From positions 186,001-250,000 of the forward strand of contig JACKHB010000003.1 of assembly GCA_020639195.1 (NCBI GenBank): a DNA stretch of 64,000 nt, written 5' to 3'. A model generated the notes under the pieces. The model worked only from the letters and a program-made list of their open reading frames with translations. It was not told where the DNA came from and made no database searches. Position 1 is the stretch's first letter. Every line of letters starts with the position of its first letter. The DNA is from Phycisphaeraceae bacterium (GTDB taxonomy: Bacteria; Planctomycetota; Phycisphaerae; Phycisphaerales; UBA1924). The position numbers were made by a program, and so were the translations under genes. Shown here piece after piece: positions 63,604-64,000 of the stretch.

Positions 63604-63801
63604 TCAGCAGCCCTGGGCGAACAGGTCGAGGTAGCCGAAGAAGTCGTCCGCGTCGAGGTCGCCGTCGTCGTCCATGTCGGCCCCGAGATCGCCTGCGGCG
63701 AAGAGGTCCAGGAAGTAGAAGAAGTCGCTCGCATCGACGGCGCCGTCGGGCCATGCCAGTATCGCCAAGGACCAGTACGCTGCCTTCATTTTGGCGCCCA
63801 C
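63604..63801 (-). pseudogene. Truncated dockerin-type C-terminal fragment
   Basis: 65 residues whose second half is a complete planctomycete dockerin-like tail: VDASDFFYFLDLFAAGDLGA, then DMDDDGDLDADDFFGYLDLF and AQGC. It normally ends large secreted proteins. The first ~17 residues (MGAKMKAAYWSLAILAWPD) do not look like a signal or domain and read as an unrelated junction, so the upstream part of the gene is missing. It lies inside the presumed integrated element. Confidence 0.65.
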
Positions 63802-64000
63802 CCGGGCGGCTCTGCGAAGCCCGGCGAACCAATCTCAGGGCTCCATGGAAACCCACCGTTTATCGACGCGTTAGTTCCGACCATCCAGCCAAAGACCACA
63901 GGGTACCTGTGTCCGCGTGCGGGGCCTTCAACGCAAATAATGCACTACCCATTCACTTTGATCTTTACTTGGTCGTAGAATGGAGCAGCCCCTGACTCAT
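63802..64000. other. Lower-GC right edge, no gene recognised
   Basis: The last ~200 bases are clearly less GC-rich than the rest of the window and carry no reading frame I can support. This fits foreign DNA of an integrated element that continues beyond the window. Confidence 0.4.

Overview
This 64 kb window is high-GC bacterial chromosome. The gene content points to the Planctomycetota, most likely the Phycisphaerae. The evidence is a PSCyt1/DUF1549/DUF1553 protein next to a DUF1501 protein (32439-37475), a PEP-CTERM-tailed subtilase (2410-4122), a planctomycete-style dockerin tail (63604-63801), a secreted beta-helix protein and many secreted HEAT or coiled-coil proteins. The assignment comes from family knowledge; no marker gene was compared.

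Left part (1-18.6 kb): BioY, a small lipoprotein, an SRPBCC protein, an orphan pseudopilin, the subtilase, a HEAT-like/OppA/OppB operon, a ferredoxin-NADP reductase overlapping a coiled-coil lipoprotein, a CX4CH protein, a FapA/DUF342 protein, an S9 peptidase, tRNA-Leu(GAG) and a GT4 glycosyltransferase. Most are on the minus strand.

Membrane module (18.6-31.0 kb): an ABC-2 permease and three tandem paralogous ~90-residue membrane proteins sharing AWYFGLFGG run left. From the same intergenic region three SPFH (HflK/HflC-like) proteins, an ABC ATPase, a second ABC-2 permease and a TPR-like protein run right as one tightly packed operon. I infer a membrane-organisation or export system that I cannot match to a named one.

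Middle (31.0-48.6 kb): a PilZ-like protein, an RRM protein whose 5' leader can pair with its own ribosome binding site, the planctomycete cytochrome pair, a cupin, a phosphoesterase, FUN14, and a LysR regulator ahead of aconitase with a good palindromic operator candidate between them. Aconitase is broken by three apparent single-base deletions. YcxB-like, ankyrin, C25-peptidase, HEAT and VOC genes follow.

Accessory region (48.8-53.1 kb): a beta-helix protein, two 143-bp repeats with a regular arrangement of a 10-bp motif, a small Cys/His-rich gene between them, and a damaged Toprim/RepA-type primase-helicase. This looks like the remnant of a mobile element, and the repeat is the most unusual structure in the window.

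Right part (53.1-64 kb): MgtE, a GH127 enzyme, a frameshifted metallo-beta-lactamase/rhodanese fusion, GNAT, and a LolD-FtsX-HlyD (MacAB-like) transporter. At 63360 lies the 3' half of a tRNA-Ala(CGC), probably the attachment site of an integrated element that continues past the right edge; a truncated dockerin gene lies inside it.

Limits: everything was read by eye. Family names rest on remembered motifs, start sites on visible Shine-Dalgarno sequences, and no database was searched.
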